Shown: positions 10,627 to 19,255 of the stretch, one piece after another
Numbering within the stretch: the first letter of the stretch is position 1
Layout: each line of letters opens with the position of its first letter
Assembly (NCBI RefSeq): GCF_902686445.1
Contig: NC_062216.1
Span: 10,065,084-10,129,083, forward strand
From: Sciurus carolinensis
Lineage: Eukaryota > Chordata > Mammalia > Rodentia > Sciuridae
Direction: 5' to 3'
Length of the DNA stretch: 64,000 nucleotides
Notes under the pieces: model-generated
The model's input: the letters and a program-made list of their open reading frames with translations, nothing else
Databases searched by the model: none
What the model was told of the DNA's origin: nothing
Made by a program: the position numbers and the translations under genes

Positions 10627-11281
10627 TGTTTGGTTGCGAGCGGCAGAGAGGCGAGTGACTAGAATTTGGTTCCAAACAAGTTGGCTTTATATGATACACT
10701 CGGGATAACACAGACCTTAATATTCCTAATATCACACATCAATCAAATCGTATGGCAAATAAACACACCTCAATCAAATAGTCCAAAGTCCTCTCTGCCT
10801 TGTCGGTTCCGAGGACCCCGAATGCGACGTATCTTAGTCGGAGAGAAGATGACGGCTGGTCTCAGAACTTTTCTCCGGCCGATGGTCGGAGGATCGAGGA
10901 CGGGCAGGCTCTGCTGGTTGTGAAGCCGTCAGAGCAGCGGAGTCTCGGCGGGCGGTCTGGAGGGATGATGGGTGGGGCTCGCGAACCTGGCTGGCCTGGA
11001 TTGGTCAGGAGCTCTGGGCTGAGCCGAGGAGCTGTCTGAGAGGGGAGTTTATACACCCTTCTTCTTGGCTTGTTTCCAGTTCTGATCCAGATGGTGTCCT
11101 ATCTCCTTGGTGCAGCGCTCTCCTGACACTTATGTCTTTTTGGCTTGCCGTCCACTGGGGGCTTATCATTTATTCCTTAGACATCCAAGTCTGCTCCTTT
11201 CAGGTAACCCGTTCATTCCCATGATTTTCCTGCCTAGGAATGTCCCTAATCCCAGATCAGGAATCGTGGAGGAGAACAACA
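10627..11281 (-). mobile_element. ERV LTR, copy 1 of a two-copy family
   Basis: Read on the minus strand, the right half contains a TATA-like 'gtataaactcccc' (plus positions about 11046-11058), then a CpG-rich region, then an end 'ctgccgctcgcaacc'. It shares diagnostic blocks in order with the LTR at 18419-19125: 'ttctc(tc)cgactaagatacgtcgcatt', a 'ttaag.tctgtgt' block, 'cttgtttggaaccaaa' and 'gctcgcaac'. The TGTT...AACA ends are candidate termini; no clean target duplication was found, so the 5' limit on the minus strand (11281) is uncertain. Noncoding; no adjacent viral genes. Confidence 0.6.
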
Positions 11282-11970
11282 GGAGAGATGGGGCTGGCCA
11301 GGACATGCTTGTGGTCCCCAGGGTGCCAGGCCCTCCACACGCTTGTCTTCACACCACCCCACCAGGTTGAGTGTGGGATCCTCATTTTGCATGTGAAGAA
11401 ACAGAAACTTAAAACAACTTGGTTCAGAGCCAACTTGGAAATCTTGACCACGGGCCAAGCCAAGGTAAAATTTAGATTCAGAAATAATGCAGATTCTCGT
11501 GGTCCATTACTTCTACACAGGGGGAAGAGAACTGGGAAAACTTGCTCTTAAAGTTAGCCATCCTATTTAAATTTCTTTCTTCAATACGTATTTTTGGGGA
11601 GGAAGCGGCTTTGAAGTAGGGAGAGAGAGACTCAGTCTGGAAGTTTAGGCTTTGGAGAGCATGGTTGTGTTGGCTCAGGGCCCACAGAGCTTTGGTCAGA
11701 AACACTACAGGTAGAGGATGGGACCCTGAAACTCAAGAGGAAAAGACAGAGCTTTGGGAACGGGGACATTTTCCATGCGTCCCTGCCCATGTTCTGCTTA
11801 TATGGAAATTGGTCCATTTGCCACACAGAAGATGGGACTCCACATTGACAGCAATGGCAAAGAAGGAGTCAACTGGTCCTGACGTGCACCTGTTGAGAAA
11901 ACACCTTTGCCTTTACATTTTTAAATTTTAAGCAGTATTACTGATTACAGAACTGATTGAGTGCAACATC
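11282..11970. other. No gene; weak antisense MIR
   Basis: A possible MIR reverse complement at 11370-11460 ('ggatcctcattttgcatgtgaagaaacagaaact'). The remainder is unassigned. Confidence 0.35.
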
Positions 11971-12113
11971 TTTTTTTTTTTTTTTTTTCCCCGAGACAGG
12001 GTCTCACTAAGTTCTTAGGACCTCACTAAGGTGCTGAGGCTGGCTTTGAACTTGCGATCCTCCTGCCTCAGCCTCCCGAGCGGAGAGTACAGTGTGCACC
12101 ACCACGCCTGGCT
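11971..12113 (-). repeat. B1 SINE monomer, antisense
   Basis: A T-run, then 'gagacagggtctcactaagttc', 'gctgaggctggctttgaacttgcgatcctcctgcctcagcctcccgag' and 'gtgcaccaccacgcctggc'. Target duplication aacatcttt flanks it (about 11965-11973 and 12115-12123). No dID tail is present. Confidence 0.9.
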
Positions 12114-12510
12114 TAACATCTTTCCATTGCTCCCATCTCCCTGTCGCTCTGTAGCTGCTGGTTGGTTAACAGTTGCACAGATGTAACTACTGCCCTGGGT
12201 CTGGCTTTTATCAATTGTTATTTTTTCAAACACAATTCCAAGTGTTAACATTATCTATTTGATGTTATTTGTACTCTCCAGCATTTTGACTTCTTTTCAT
12301 GTTCTTTATCATTTCCCTAATTTGGAGGGGAGCCGTGGTATACGCTGAGGGCAGCATTGGAGTTATTTCCAAACTTTCCATTCTGTGTATGAAACCATTA
12401 CGAACTGCTTTGTACAAATCATCTTTCTTTCTTGGAGGCTGTTACACACAGTGGAATACTGAGTCGAAAAAACCCACTACACTTTCATAGTTTTTATTAG
12501 TTCTGCAGTA
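12114..12510. other. No gene recognised
   Basis: AT-rich unassigned sequence between two antisense SINEs. Confidence 0.5.
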
Positions 12511-12701
12511 TTTTTTTTTTTTTTCACACTGAGGGCTGAACCCAGGAAAGCTCTACCACTGAACTACATCCTCAGCCATTTTTATTTTTTATTTTGAGAT
12601 AGGGTGTCACTAAGTTGCTGGAGTTTTCCTTGTACTTGAAATCTTCCTGTCTCAGTCTCTAAGTCACTAGGATTACAGATGTGTGCCACTGCGCCCAGCT
12701 C
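12511..12701 (-). repeat. B1-dID SINE, antisense
   Basis: Tail T-run, then the dID reverse complement ('actgagggctgaacccaggaaagctctaccactgaactacatcctcagcc'), linker, and the B1 reverse complement ending 'gtgtgccactgcgcccagc'. Confidence 0.9.
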
Positions 12702-12839
12702 CTTGGCAGAATTTTGTGAATTCATCATTCCTCTCTCCCCGTCACCCAACAAAAGAAATTCTGGTCCTCCCTGGGGATAGCCTTTTTCCACACTGGGAAC
12801 TTCATCCTAGTCACAGAGAAGTTGGAAGCCTCCATTCTA

Positions 12840-12970
12840 GTCTCTTCTGCCATTTAGCTCTGGGTTTTGTCCAAATCATTTAGGTTTCCCCCTCTATAAA
12901 ACGAGGCCATATTTATCCTTCCCATTCTGACGGAAGATCAGTTAAGTAAAAAATACCAAGGACTCTGCAG
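12840..12970 (+). repeat. MIR SINE, weak
   Basis: 'ctctgggttttgtccaaatcatttaggtttccccctctataaaacgaggcc' resembles the MIR core in the sense direction. Confidence 0.35.
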
Positions 12971-13039
12971 GTGAAGGTGGTGTCACTTTATGTGGGGACT
13001 TGCGTGCGCTCTGTGCTGAGGGCAGGGAAGCCAACACCC

Positions 13040-13220
13040 AGCCTGAGTATCAGGCGCTCCCCTTCATTCAGTCCAGGCTCGCTGGATCCTTATTTCAGCC
13101 TGCGAGGTAGGATCTGCCTTCAGTACCCAAGGAACCTAAGGTCCAGAGGCAGAAGTCCGCTCCTAGTCACACAGCTGTGAAGCAGCGGACACAGGATTGT
13201 GACCCCGGTTGGCTTGATGC
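13040..13220 (-). repeat. MIR SINE, antisense
   Basis: 'tgcgaggtaggatctgccttcagtacccaaggaacctaaggtccagagg', then 'tagtcacacagctgtgaagcagcggacacaggattgtgaccccgg', in the order expected for reversed MIR. Confidence 0.5.
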
Positions 13221-13324
13221 CAAGCCCCTGGTACATCTTCTGTCAGGACCCTGCAGGACCCTTTGTTGGACATGATAGCTCACAGTCAAGCCTGAAAGCT
13301 TCACCTGAGGATCTGAGGTCAGGG

Positions 13325-13735
13325 TGTTGGTTTGTCAGGGCTGCCATAGCAAAGTTCCATAAACTGGGTGACTTAAGCCACTCTCTCCCTGTTCCGAAGT
13401 CCAAATCAAGGTGCTATCAACGCTGACTTCTCTGTTTACTTCCCTCTCTTTCTTTTTTTGAGCTGGGATCTTGCTGTGTTGCCCAGTCTGGCCTCAAACT
13501 CCTGGACTCAAGCAATCCTCCTGCCTCAGCCTCTCAAGTATTTGGGATGGGCGTGTGCCACTACGCCTGGCAGGGATGGCTTCTCCTGAGTCCTCTCTCC
13601 TTGGCTTGTAGGTGGCCATCGCCCCCCTGTGCCCTCTGTGGTCTCCCTCTGTACATGTCTGTGCCCCGATTTCCTCCTCTTATGAAGACCCTGGTCCTAA
13701 TGAATTAGGACCCACTCATTAGGTCCCTCCTTTAG
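13325..13735 (-). repeat. MaLR LTR, antisense, split by a B1
   Basis: The left part has 'gggctgccatagcaaagttccataaactgggtgacttaa'; the right part has 'tctccttggcttgtaggtggcc', 'tcctcttatgaagaccctggtcc' and 'gtccctcctttagg'. This is the layout of an antisense MLT1-type LTR, interrupted at 13447-13572. Confidence 0.5.
13447..13572 (-). repeat. B1/7SL-type SINE, antisense, old
   Basis: 'gagctgggatcttgctgtgttgcccagtctggcctcaaactcctgg', then 'aagcaatcctcctgcctcagcctctcaagtatttgggatgggcgtgtgccactacgcctggc'. A monomeric 7SL-derived SINE without a dID tail, inserted in a MaLR. Confidence 0.8.
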
Positions 13736-13805
13736 GTCTTTTCTAGCTAGTCCTATCCCCTTTATCCCATTAGCATAATTTTGTCATTTCAAGAATGTCA
13801 TATAA

Positions 13806-13929
13806 GGCACTGGGGTTGTAGCTGGGTGCCTAGCATGTGTAAGGCACTGGGTTTCATCCTCAGCACCCATAAAAAATAAATAAATAAAATAGAAGTATTG
13901 TGTCCATCTACTACCAAAAAAAAAAAAGG
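13806..13929 (+). repeat. ID SINE inside the old L1
   Basis: 'gcactggggttgtagctgggtgcctagcatgtgtaaggcactgggtttcatcctcagcaccc' with an A/T-rich tail. The short target duplication 'atataag' lies on each side ('gtcatataag' left, 'gttatataag' right), and the L1 text continues across it. Part of the A box is deleted. Confidence 0.85.
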
Positions 13930-14262
13930 TTATATAAGTGGAATCTTACAGGTCACTCTGAGGTTAGCTTCTTTTCTCTCAGCACAGTTCCCTGAGTATT
14001 CATCCAGGTGGTTGTCAATAGTTATCAATTGTTTGTTCTTTTTATTGCTGAGCAGAAGTCTATCATATGGATGCAGCACAGCGTGTTTAACCATGCACCT
14101 GCTGAAAGACATCTGTGTTGGTTGGAGTTTAGTGCTATTACCAGTAAAGCTGCTACAAATGTTTATGCGAATTTTTGTGGGAACACGATTTTTTATTTCC
14201 CTGAGCTAAATGTTCAGGATTGCATTTATTGGGTTGTTTGGGGATTGAGTATTTAGTTTTTT

Positions 14263-14274
14263 AAGAAACTGACA
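14263..14274 (+). repeat. Left 12-bp target-site duplication of the L1::GAS7 chimera
   Basis: AAGAAACTGACA, preceded by TTTTTT, so the nick lies at TTTT/AA, the classic L1 endonuclease site. The identical 12 bp is at 15909-15920, directly after the A-rich tail. Confidence 0.9.
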
Positions 14275-14787
14275 GGGACTGCGGCGTGGCGGAACCTATG
14301 GAAACTGAAACCCAGATTTGTGAGGTACTGGAAACCTTCAGGACGCTATAAATCTACAGGGTAGAAACTGTACTACCTCAGATCCCCACGGCTAGATGGG
14401 AAAACACAAACAAAATGAGAAAAAAAAAAAAAAAGGAATAAAGCACTCCAAACAAACCAGGATGCTCCAATTATAGACTCCATTGACAAACCAGTAATGT
14501 CAGAGAAGGAGTTCAGAATTTACTTAGTAAAACTGCTTCACGACTTTAAGGAGGATATAAAGAGTGAAATCAGAGCTATGTTTCAGGAGAAGGAAGATAA
14601 AGAGATAAAGATCCTGAGAAGAAATCTAGAAGAAATCTTTGAAATGAAGGAATCAATAAACCAAAAAAAAAAATTCAATGGAAAAGTAGTACCAACAGAG
14701 GAGACCACTTGGAAGACAGAACTTCAGGCAATGAAGACAAAATGTATAATTTTGAAAATAAATGTGACCACACAGAGAAGATGATAA
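14275..14787 (+). mobile_element. L1 5'UTR and ORF1 N-terminal part, 5' half of the chimera
   Basis: The segment looks like the 5' end of a sciurid L1: a 5'UTR-like lead with 'gaggtactggaaaccttcaggacgc' and 'actacctcagatccccacggctagatggg', a likely ORF1 ATG at 14415, then a charged coiled-coil region (about 14461-14690: repeated K, E, I and L, with 'EIRAMFQEKEDKEIKILRR'). After A-run slippage the frame moves to 14706 onward, 'EDRTSGNEDKMYNFENK' then 'DHTEKMI', which matches the ORF1p coiled coil just before the RRM. The reading changes frame at two A-runs (14420-14434 and about 14663-14672). The L1 stops abruptly at 14784-14787 and GAS7 begins with no linker. It shares its target duplication with the GAS7 part, so this is not a separate insertion. 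Confidence 0.85.
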
Positions 14788-15908
14788 ATTGCGTGACGTT
14801 CCCTCACCCAGACACAATGCCTGAACAGCAGCTGCTGAAGCCAACGGAGCGGAGCTACTGTGACTACTTCTGGGCTGATAAGAAAGACCCCCAAGGCAAT
14901 GGCACCGTGGTGGGGTTCGAACTGCTGCTCCAAAAGCAACTGAAGGGCAAACAAATGCAGAAAGAAATATCTGAATTTGTCTGAGAGAGGACAAAGATTG
15001 AAGAAGAATATGCAAAGATCTTGGCTAAGCTCTCAGCACTCGTTGGCTGCACAGGAGGAAGGCTCCCTGGGAGAAGCATGGGCTCAGGTGAAGAAGAGCC
15101 TGGCAGAGGAAGCAGAAGTTCATCTCAAGTTCTCCGCCAAGCTGCACAGCGAGGTGGAGGAGCCCCTAATGAAGGTGGAGAAGGCCGGGAAAGCCCTCAC
15201 AGAGCGGCAGAGAGACCTGGAGATGAAGACCCAGCAGCTGGAGAGCAAGCTGAGCAACAAGACGGAGGAGGACATCAAGAAGGCACGGAGGAAGTCCACA
15301 CAGGCTGGTGATGACCTCATGGGCTATGTGGACCTCTGCAACCAGGCCCAGTCCACGTGGTTTGAAGAGATGGTGACCACCACTTTGGAGCTGTAGCAAC
15401 TGGAAGTGGAGAGGGTGGAGTTGACCCGGCAACATTTGTGCCAGTACACACAGCTGCGGCACGAGACGGACATGTTCAACCAAAGCACAGTTGAGCCTGG
15501 GGACCAACTGCTTCAAAAAGTGGACCTGGCCAAAGACAGAGAGCTGTGGGTCAGAGAGCACAAAACGGGCAACATTCACCCTGTGGACATGGAGATCTAG
15601 ACACGCCTGTGTGGCCCCGGGGTCCTGCCCAGGAGAGGGGCTGGGTGTCCCACGGAGAGGAGATGGTGTCTCCTGCTGGGTGAAGCTGCCCTCCCACCCA
15701 CTCTCCTGTCCACTGAGGAGAGAAGAGAGAGCTGGTGATTCCAGAAGGGTGATCTGGATGACCCAGCTGGGGGACCCCAAATATTCCCAGGCCAAGAAGA
15801 CAGACCTGCAACCCTGCCCTTGTCTCCAAGATCCCCAAATCCCCAAATCCCATGCCATGCTTGTTGCTCTGAGAACAAACTGAGGCTGGAAAAAAAAAGA
15901 AAGAAAGA
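14784..15908 (+). pseudogene. GAS7: GAS7 retropseudogene, C-terminal half, fused to L1 ORF1
   Basis: GAS7 (growth arrest-specific 7) is an F-BAR protein that binds membranes and actin, prominent in neurons. Recognisable pieces in order: 'NCVTFPHPDTMPEQQLLKP', 'SYCDYFWADKKDPQGNGT', 'FELLLQKQLKGKQMQKE', 'EEGSLGEAWAQVKKSL', 'AEVHLKFSAKLHSEVE', 'KALTERQRDLEMKTQQLE', 'NKTEEDIKKARRKSTQAGD', 'RQHLCQYTQLRHETDMFNQ' and the GAS7 C-terminus 'VDMEI' with its stop at 15598-15600. The N-terminal SH3/WW part is absent and no introns remain. Lesions: TGA at 14982-14984 (Arg to stop), a 2-nt deletion near 15033-15040, a 90-nt in-frame gap near 15172 relative to the remembered protein (about 30 residues), and TAG at 15394-15396 (Glu to stop). 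About 290 bp of 3'UTR follow, ending in an A/AAAG tail at about 15890-15908 without AATAAA nearby. Not expected to encode a working protein. Confidence 0.92.
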
Positions 15909-15920
15909 AAGAAACTGACA
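15909..15920 (+). repeat. Right 12-bp target-site duplication of the chimera
   Basis: AAGAAACTGACA, identical to 14263-14274. The bases that follow rejoin the antisense L1 text ('...aaactg' then, after the next SINE, 'ccaaactgtcttc'). Confidence 0.9.
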
Positions 15921-15925
15921 AACTG

Positions 15926-16150
15926 GCTGGGTGTAGTGGCACATGCCTGTAATCCCAGAGGCTTGGGGTGGCTAAGGCAGGAGGATTGCAAGTTCAAAGC
16001 CAGCCTCAACTTAGCGAAGCCATAAGCAACTTAGTGATGACCTGTCTGAAAATAAAAAAATAAAAAGACAGGGCTGAGGATGTGGCTCAGTGGTTAAGTA
16101 CCCTCGGGTCCAATCCCTGGCACAAAAACAAACAAAAACAAAACAAAAAG
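15926..16150 (+). repeat. B1-dID SINE next to the chimera's tail
   Basis: Complete dimer: B1 'gctgggtgtagtggcacatgcctgtaatcccagaggc', then dID 'gggctgaggatgtggctcagtggttaagtaccctcgggtccaatccctgg' and an A-rich tail. The flanks share 'caaactg' (15919-15925 and 16152-16158). It entered the L1 just right of the chimera's duplication. Confidence 0.9.
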
Positions 16151-17972
16151 CCAAACTGTCTTCTAGCGTATCTATGTTGTTTTATAGTCCCATTCCCAAG
16201 GTGATGTACAAGTGATCCAATTTCTGGACATCTGTGCTAGTACATGGTATTGTAACTATTTTTCATTTTAGTTATTCTGATACCCTCATTGTGGTTTTAT
16301 TTTGCATTTCCCTGATGGCTAATGACGTTGAACATCTTTCCGTGTGCTTACTTGCCATATATCTATATGTATATTTCTATATATCTGCATCTATATCTAT
16401 ATCCTCTTCAGTGAAATGTCTTTTTGTGTCTTTGACCCATTTTCTTTGGATTTTTCATTTGTTCTCTTACTCTTGTGTTTGAGAGTTCTTTATATCTTGT
16501 AGATGAGCTCTTTGTCACAAATATGACTTGCAAACCTTTCCCCAGTCTATAGCTTGTCTTTTCATCCTCTTAATAGAGTATATTGTAGTGCAAATGTTTT
16601 TAGTTTTGATGAAATCTAATTTACAATTTTTTCTTTCATGAAATATAATTTTGAGGCCAAGTCTAACAGCTCATTGCCTAGAAGATGAAGAGTTTTCTCC
16701 TATTTTTTTTCCTAAAAGTTTTATATTTTTATGTCTTACATTTAAGTTTGTGGTCCATTTTGAATAGAGTCTGTATAAGGTGTGAGCCTTAGGTCAAGGT
16801 TCATTTTTTTAACGGAGGGAAAATCATCATTTATTGAAAATGATATCCATCCTATGTTGGATTTCTTTTACATTTTTGCCAAAAATCAGTTGGGCATATT
16901 TGTGTGGGTCTATTTCTGGGTTCTTCATTCTGTTTCATTCATTTATGAATCTACTCTTTCACTAGTACTACACAATCTTGATTATTGTAGCTATGTAACA
17001 CAATGGACTGATTCTGTCCATTTTATTCTTGTTTTCCAAATTTTATTAGCTATAATTTCCTTTGTTTTTCCATATACATTTTTAAATACTATTGATATTT
17101 ACAAAACATCTTGCCAGAATTTTTATAGGAGTTACATTAAAACTGTATATCAACTTGAGAAGAATTGATAGTCTCGCCATTGAGTTTCTCAATCCATAAA
17201 CATGGTATATATTTTCATTTATTTCAGTCTTATCAGCATTTAATAATCTTCAGCATGTAAGATCTGCATGTTTTATTAGATTTATACCTAAGTATATTTA
17301 ATTTCTTGAGTGATATTTAAAAATTTGATGTCTATGTGTTCATTGATGGTATGTAAAAGTGCAATTTATTTTTTGTATGTTTAACTTGTATCCTGTGCCG
17401 TTGTTGAACCTATTTATTAGTTCTAGGAGCTTGTTTCTTTTAAAAAAATTTGGGGACTGTTGATGTATATAATCATGCCACCTACAAATAGGCATTTCTT
17501 CCTGTTCCTGAGTGACTTTTTACTTCCTTTTTCTTGTCAGATTGCATTGACTTTGAAACCTATGTTGAATAAGAGTGGTGAGAGTAGATATCCTGGCCTT
17601 ATTCCAGATCTCAGGAGGAAAACATTTTACCATTAACCTTAATGGTATGCTTTTATCATTAAGTATAATGTTAATTGTAGGAATTGGGGGGGCAGATATT
17701 TTTTATCAGAGTGAGGATATTTCCTTCCCTTCCTATTTTTCTGAGAGTGTTAAAAATATTGATTGATTTTTCAATATTGAATCAACTCTGCATTCCCAGA
17801 ATAAACCCCATCAAGTCACAGTGTATACTTTTTTTATATATTGCTGAAATCTATTTACTATTATTTAAAAGGAGTTTTTGCATCTATATTCATGTGGATA
17901 TTGATTTGTAGTTTTCTTCTTTTGTACTATATTTATACGGTTGTTATGTCAGCTTAAAAATGAATTGGGGAA

Positions 17973-18192
17973 GCTAGGTGTGGTGGTGCATGCTTGTAAC
18001 CCCAGCAGCTCAGGAGGCTGAGTCAGGAAGATTGTGAGTTCAAAGCCAGCCTCAGCAATAGCAAGGCGCTAAGCAACTCAGTGAGACCCTGTCTCTAAAT
18101 AAAATACAAAATAGGGCTGGGAATGTGGCTCAGTGGTTGAGTGCCCCTGAGTTCAATCCCTGGTACCCCCCCCCCCAAAAAAAAAAAAAAAA
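17973..18192 (+). repeat. B1-dID SINE in old L1
   Basis: Full dimer with a C-run (from about 18167) and A tail. Target duplication gaattggggaa / gaatttgggaa (17962-17972, 18193-18203), one mismatch. The L1 text continues on the right. Confidence 0.93.
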
Positions 18193-18221
18193 GAATTTGG
18201 GAATATTTCCTTCTTATTTAT

Positions 18222-18415
18222 TTATTTTTTGCAGTACTAGGGATTAAGCCTAGGGGTGCTCTACCACTGAGCTACATACAACTCCAGCCCTTTTTTATTT
18301 TTATATTTTTGAGACAGGGTCTTGCTAAATTGCTGATGCTGGTTTAGAGTTTGTGATCCTCCCGATTCAGCCTCCCAAGTTGCTGGGATTACAGGCATGC
18401 CTCTCCATACTTGGC
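18222..18415 (-). repeat. B1-dID SINE, antisense, abutting an LTR
   Basis: 'gcagtactagggattaagcctaggggtgctctaccactgagctacat', then the linker and 'gagacagggtcttgctaaattgctgatgctgg', ending 'ccatacttggc'. The LTR at 18419 inserted within a few bases of its 5' end. Confidence 0.9.
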
Positions 18416-18418
18416 TCC

Positions 18419-19125
18419 TGTAGTGAGACAAGGAAATAATAGAAATTGCTATAGTTGTGTGTTCTGTAGTAATAATAAGCTGTATTTGGCATTTGCCTGG
18501 ACTTGTAAAACTAAAATAAAGGCAGCTGGTGACAAACTTGCTGTGTGGCAGGATGACACTCCTGATCAATGCCGATATGAGCCTTTATCTACGATTTGAG
18601 TGGTAGCTCCTAGTCTAGTCGTGTTCTGGTCTTTATCAATGAATACCAGAGCATGACTGGGCTGAAAATCACTACTTAAACCCCTGGACTTTTGGAGCAA
18701 ACTGTCAGTAGCACCATGACCAGAGGACTTCATGTCGCTGTCTCTTGACTGCCCCGGCTGCTGTCCACTCCATCACTGATTGCTGATCGACTGTTGTCAC
18801 TGAGGCCAGACGACTGACCACCTCTCCCATGGTGATGACTGCCACCCAGCCTCCGGCTTATTGGACACCCCAGGACGTTCGGATATCCAAGGAGCTGAGA
18901 GAGGCTGCGGCTGAGAAGAATGCCCTCGGTCTGCTGACTGACTTCTCGGCTAAGAGACGTTGCATTGAGTAAGTGCATGGGGACTGGACTCTAGGTGAAC
19001 AAGGGAGTGAATCTTCAATGTATTCGTGACTTGCTATCATTAGGGATGTTAAGTTGGGTGTGCATTCCATGACTAAAATCCACTTGTTGGAACCAAACTT
19101 GATTCCTCTCTTACTGCTCGCAACA
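18419..19125 (+). mobile_element. Solo ERV LTR, copy 2 of a two-copy family
   Basis: 707 bp, begins TGTAG, ends CAACA (TGT...ACA), and is flanked by an exact 5-bp duplication gctcc (18414-18418, 19126-19130). Flanking L1 text is continuous across it. Features: 'aaaataaagg' near 18516, a 'ctacttaaacccc' TATA-like motif near 18675, and a good splice-donor-like 'gagtaagtgc' near 18966. The last 250 bp align by eye with the minus-strand LTR at 10627-11281. Solo: no viral genes follow. Family name not recognised. Confidence 0.8.
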
Positions 19126-19255
19126 GCTCCGCCTTTTGCATTTACTGGATGAAGTTGTGGAAAACTAGTGTTAAGTGATCTTTAAATGTTTATTTCAGTG
19201 AAACACCTGGGCCTTGATATTTATTTGCTGGGAAGTTTTGAGTTAGGAGTTCCTT

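Larger units (their letters stand above)
13755..19255 (-). mobile_element. Old L1, minus strand, host of six later insertions
   Basis: Reading plus-strand left to right gives the reverse complement of an old L1 3'UTR and the 3' half of ORF2. Landmarks: 'tttcaagaatgtcatataa/agtggaatcttacag', 'ttgctgagcagaagtctatc', 'tttgcatttccctgatggctaatgacgttgaacatc', 'gtttgtggtccattttgaatagag', 'gaatcaactctgcattcccagaataaaccc', 'gaatttgggaatatttccttc', and at the far right 'ttgtggaaaactagtgttaa' plus 'acacctgggccttgatatttatttgctgggaagtttt'. Stops in every frame. Insertions sit at 13806-13929, 14275-15908, 15926-16150, 17973-18192, 18222-18415 and 18419-19125; removing them restores the L1 order. It runs off into unassigned sequence at both ends. 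Confidence 0.85.

Noticed and set aside
14497..14784. A separate small coiled-coil gene
   Set aside because: The sequence is L1 ORF1 N-terminal coiled coil, with L1 5'UTR-like sequence upstream and a frameshift at an A-run.
14788..15600. GAS7 as an active single-exon gene
   Set aside because: Two premature stops, a frameshift, a 30-codon gap and loss of the N-terminal half; flanked by insertion duplications and an A tail.
18840..18975. Coding exon ending in a good splice donor ('gagtaagtgc')
   Set aside because: It lies wholly inside the LTR defined by gctcc duplications; the open stretch is short.
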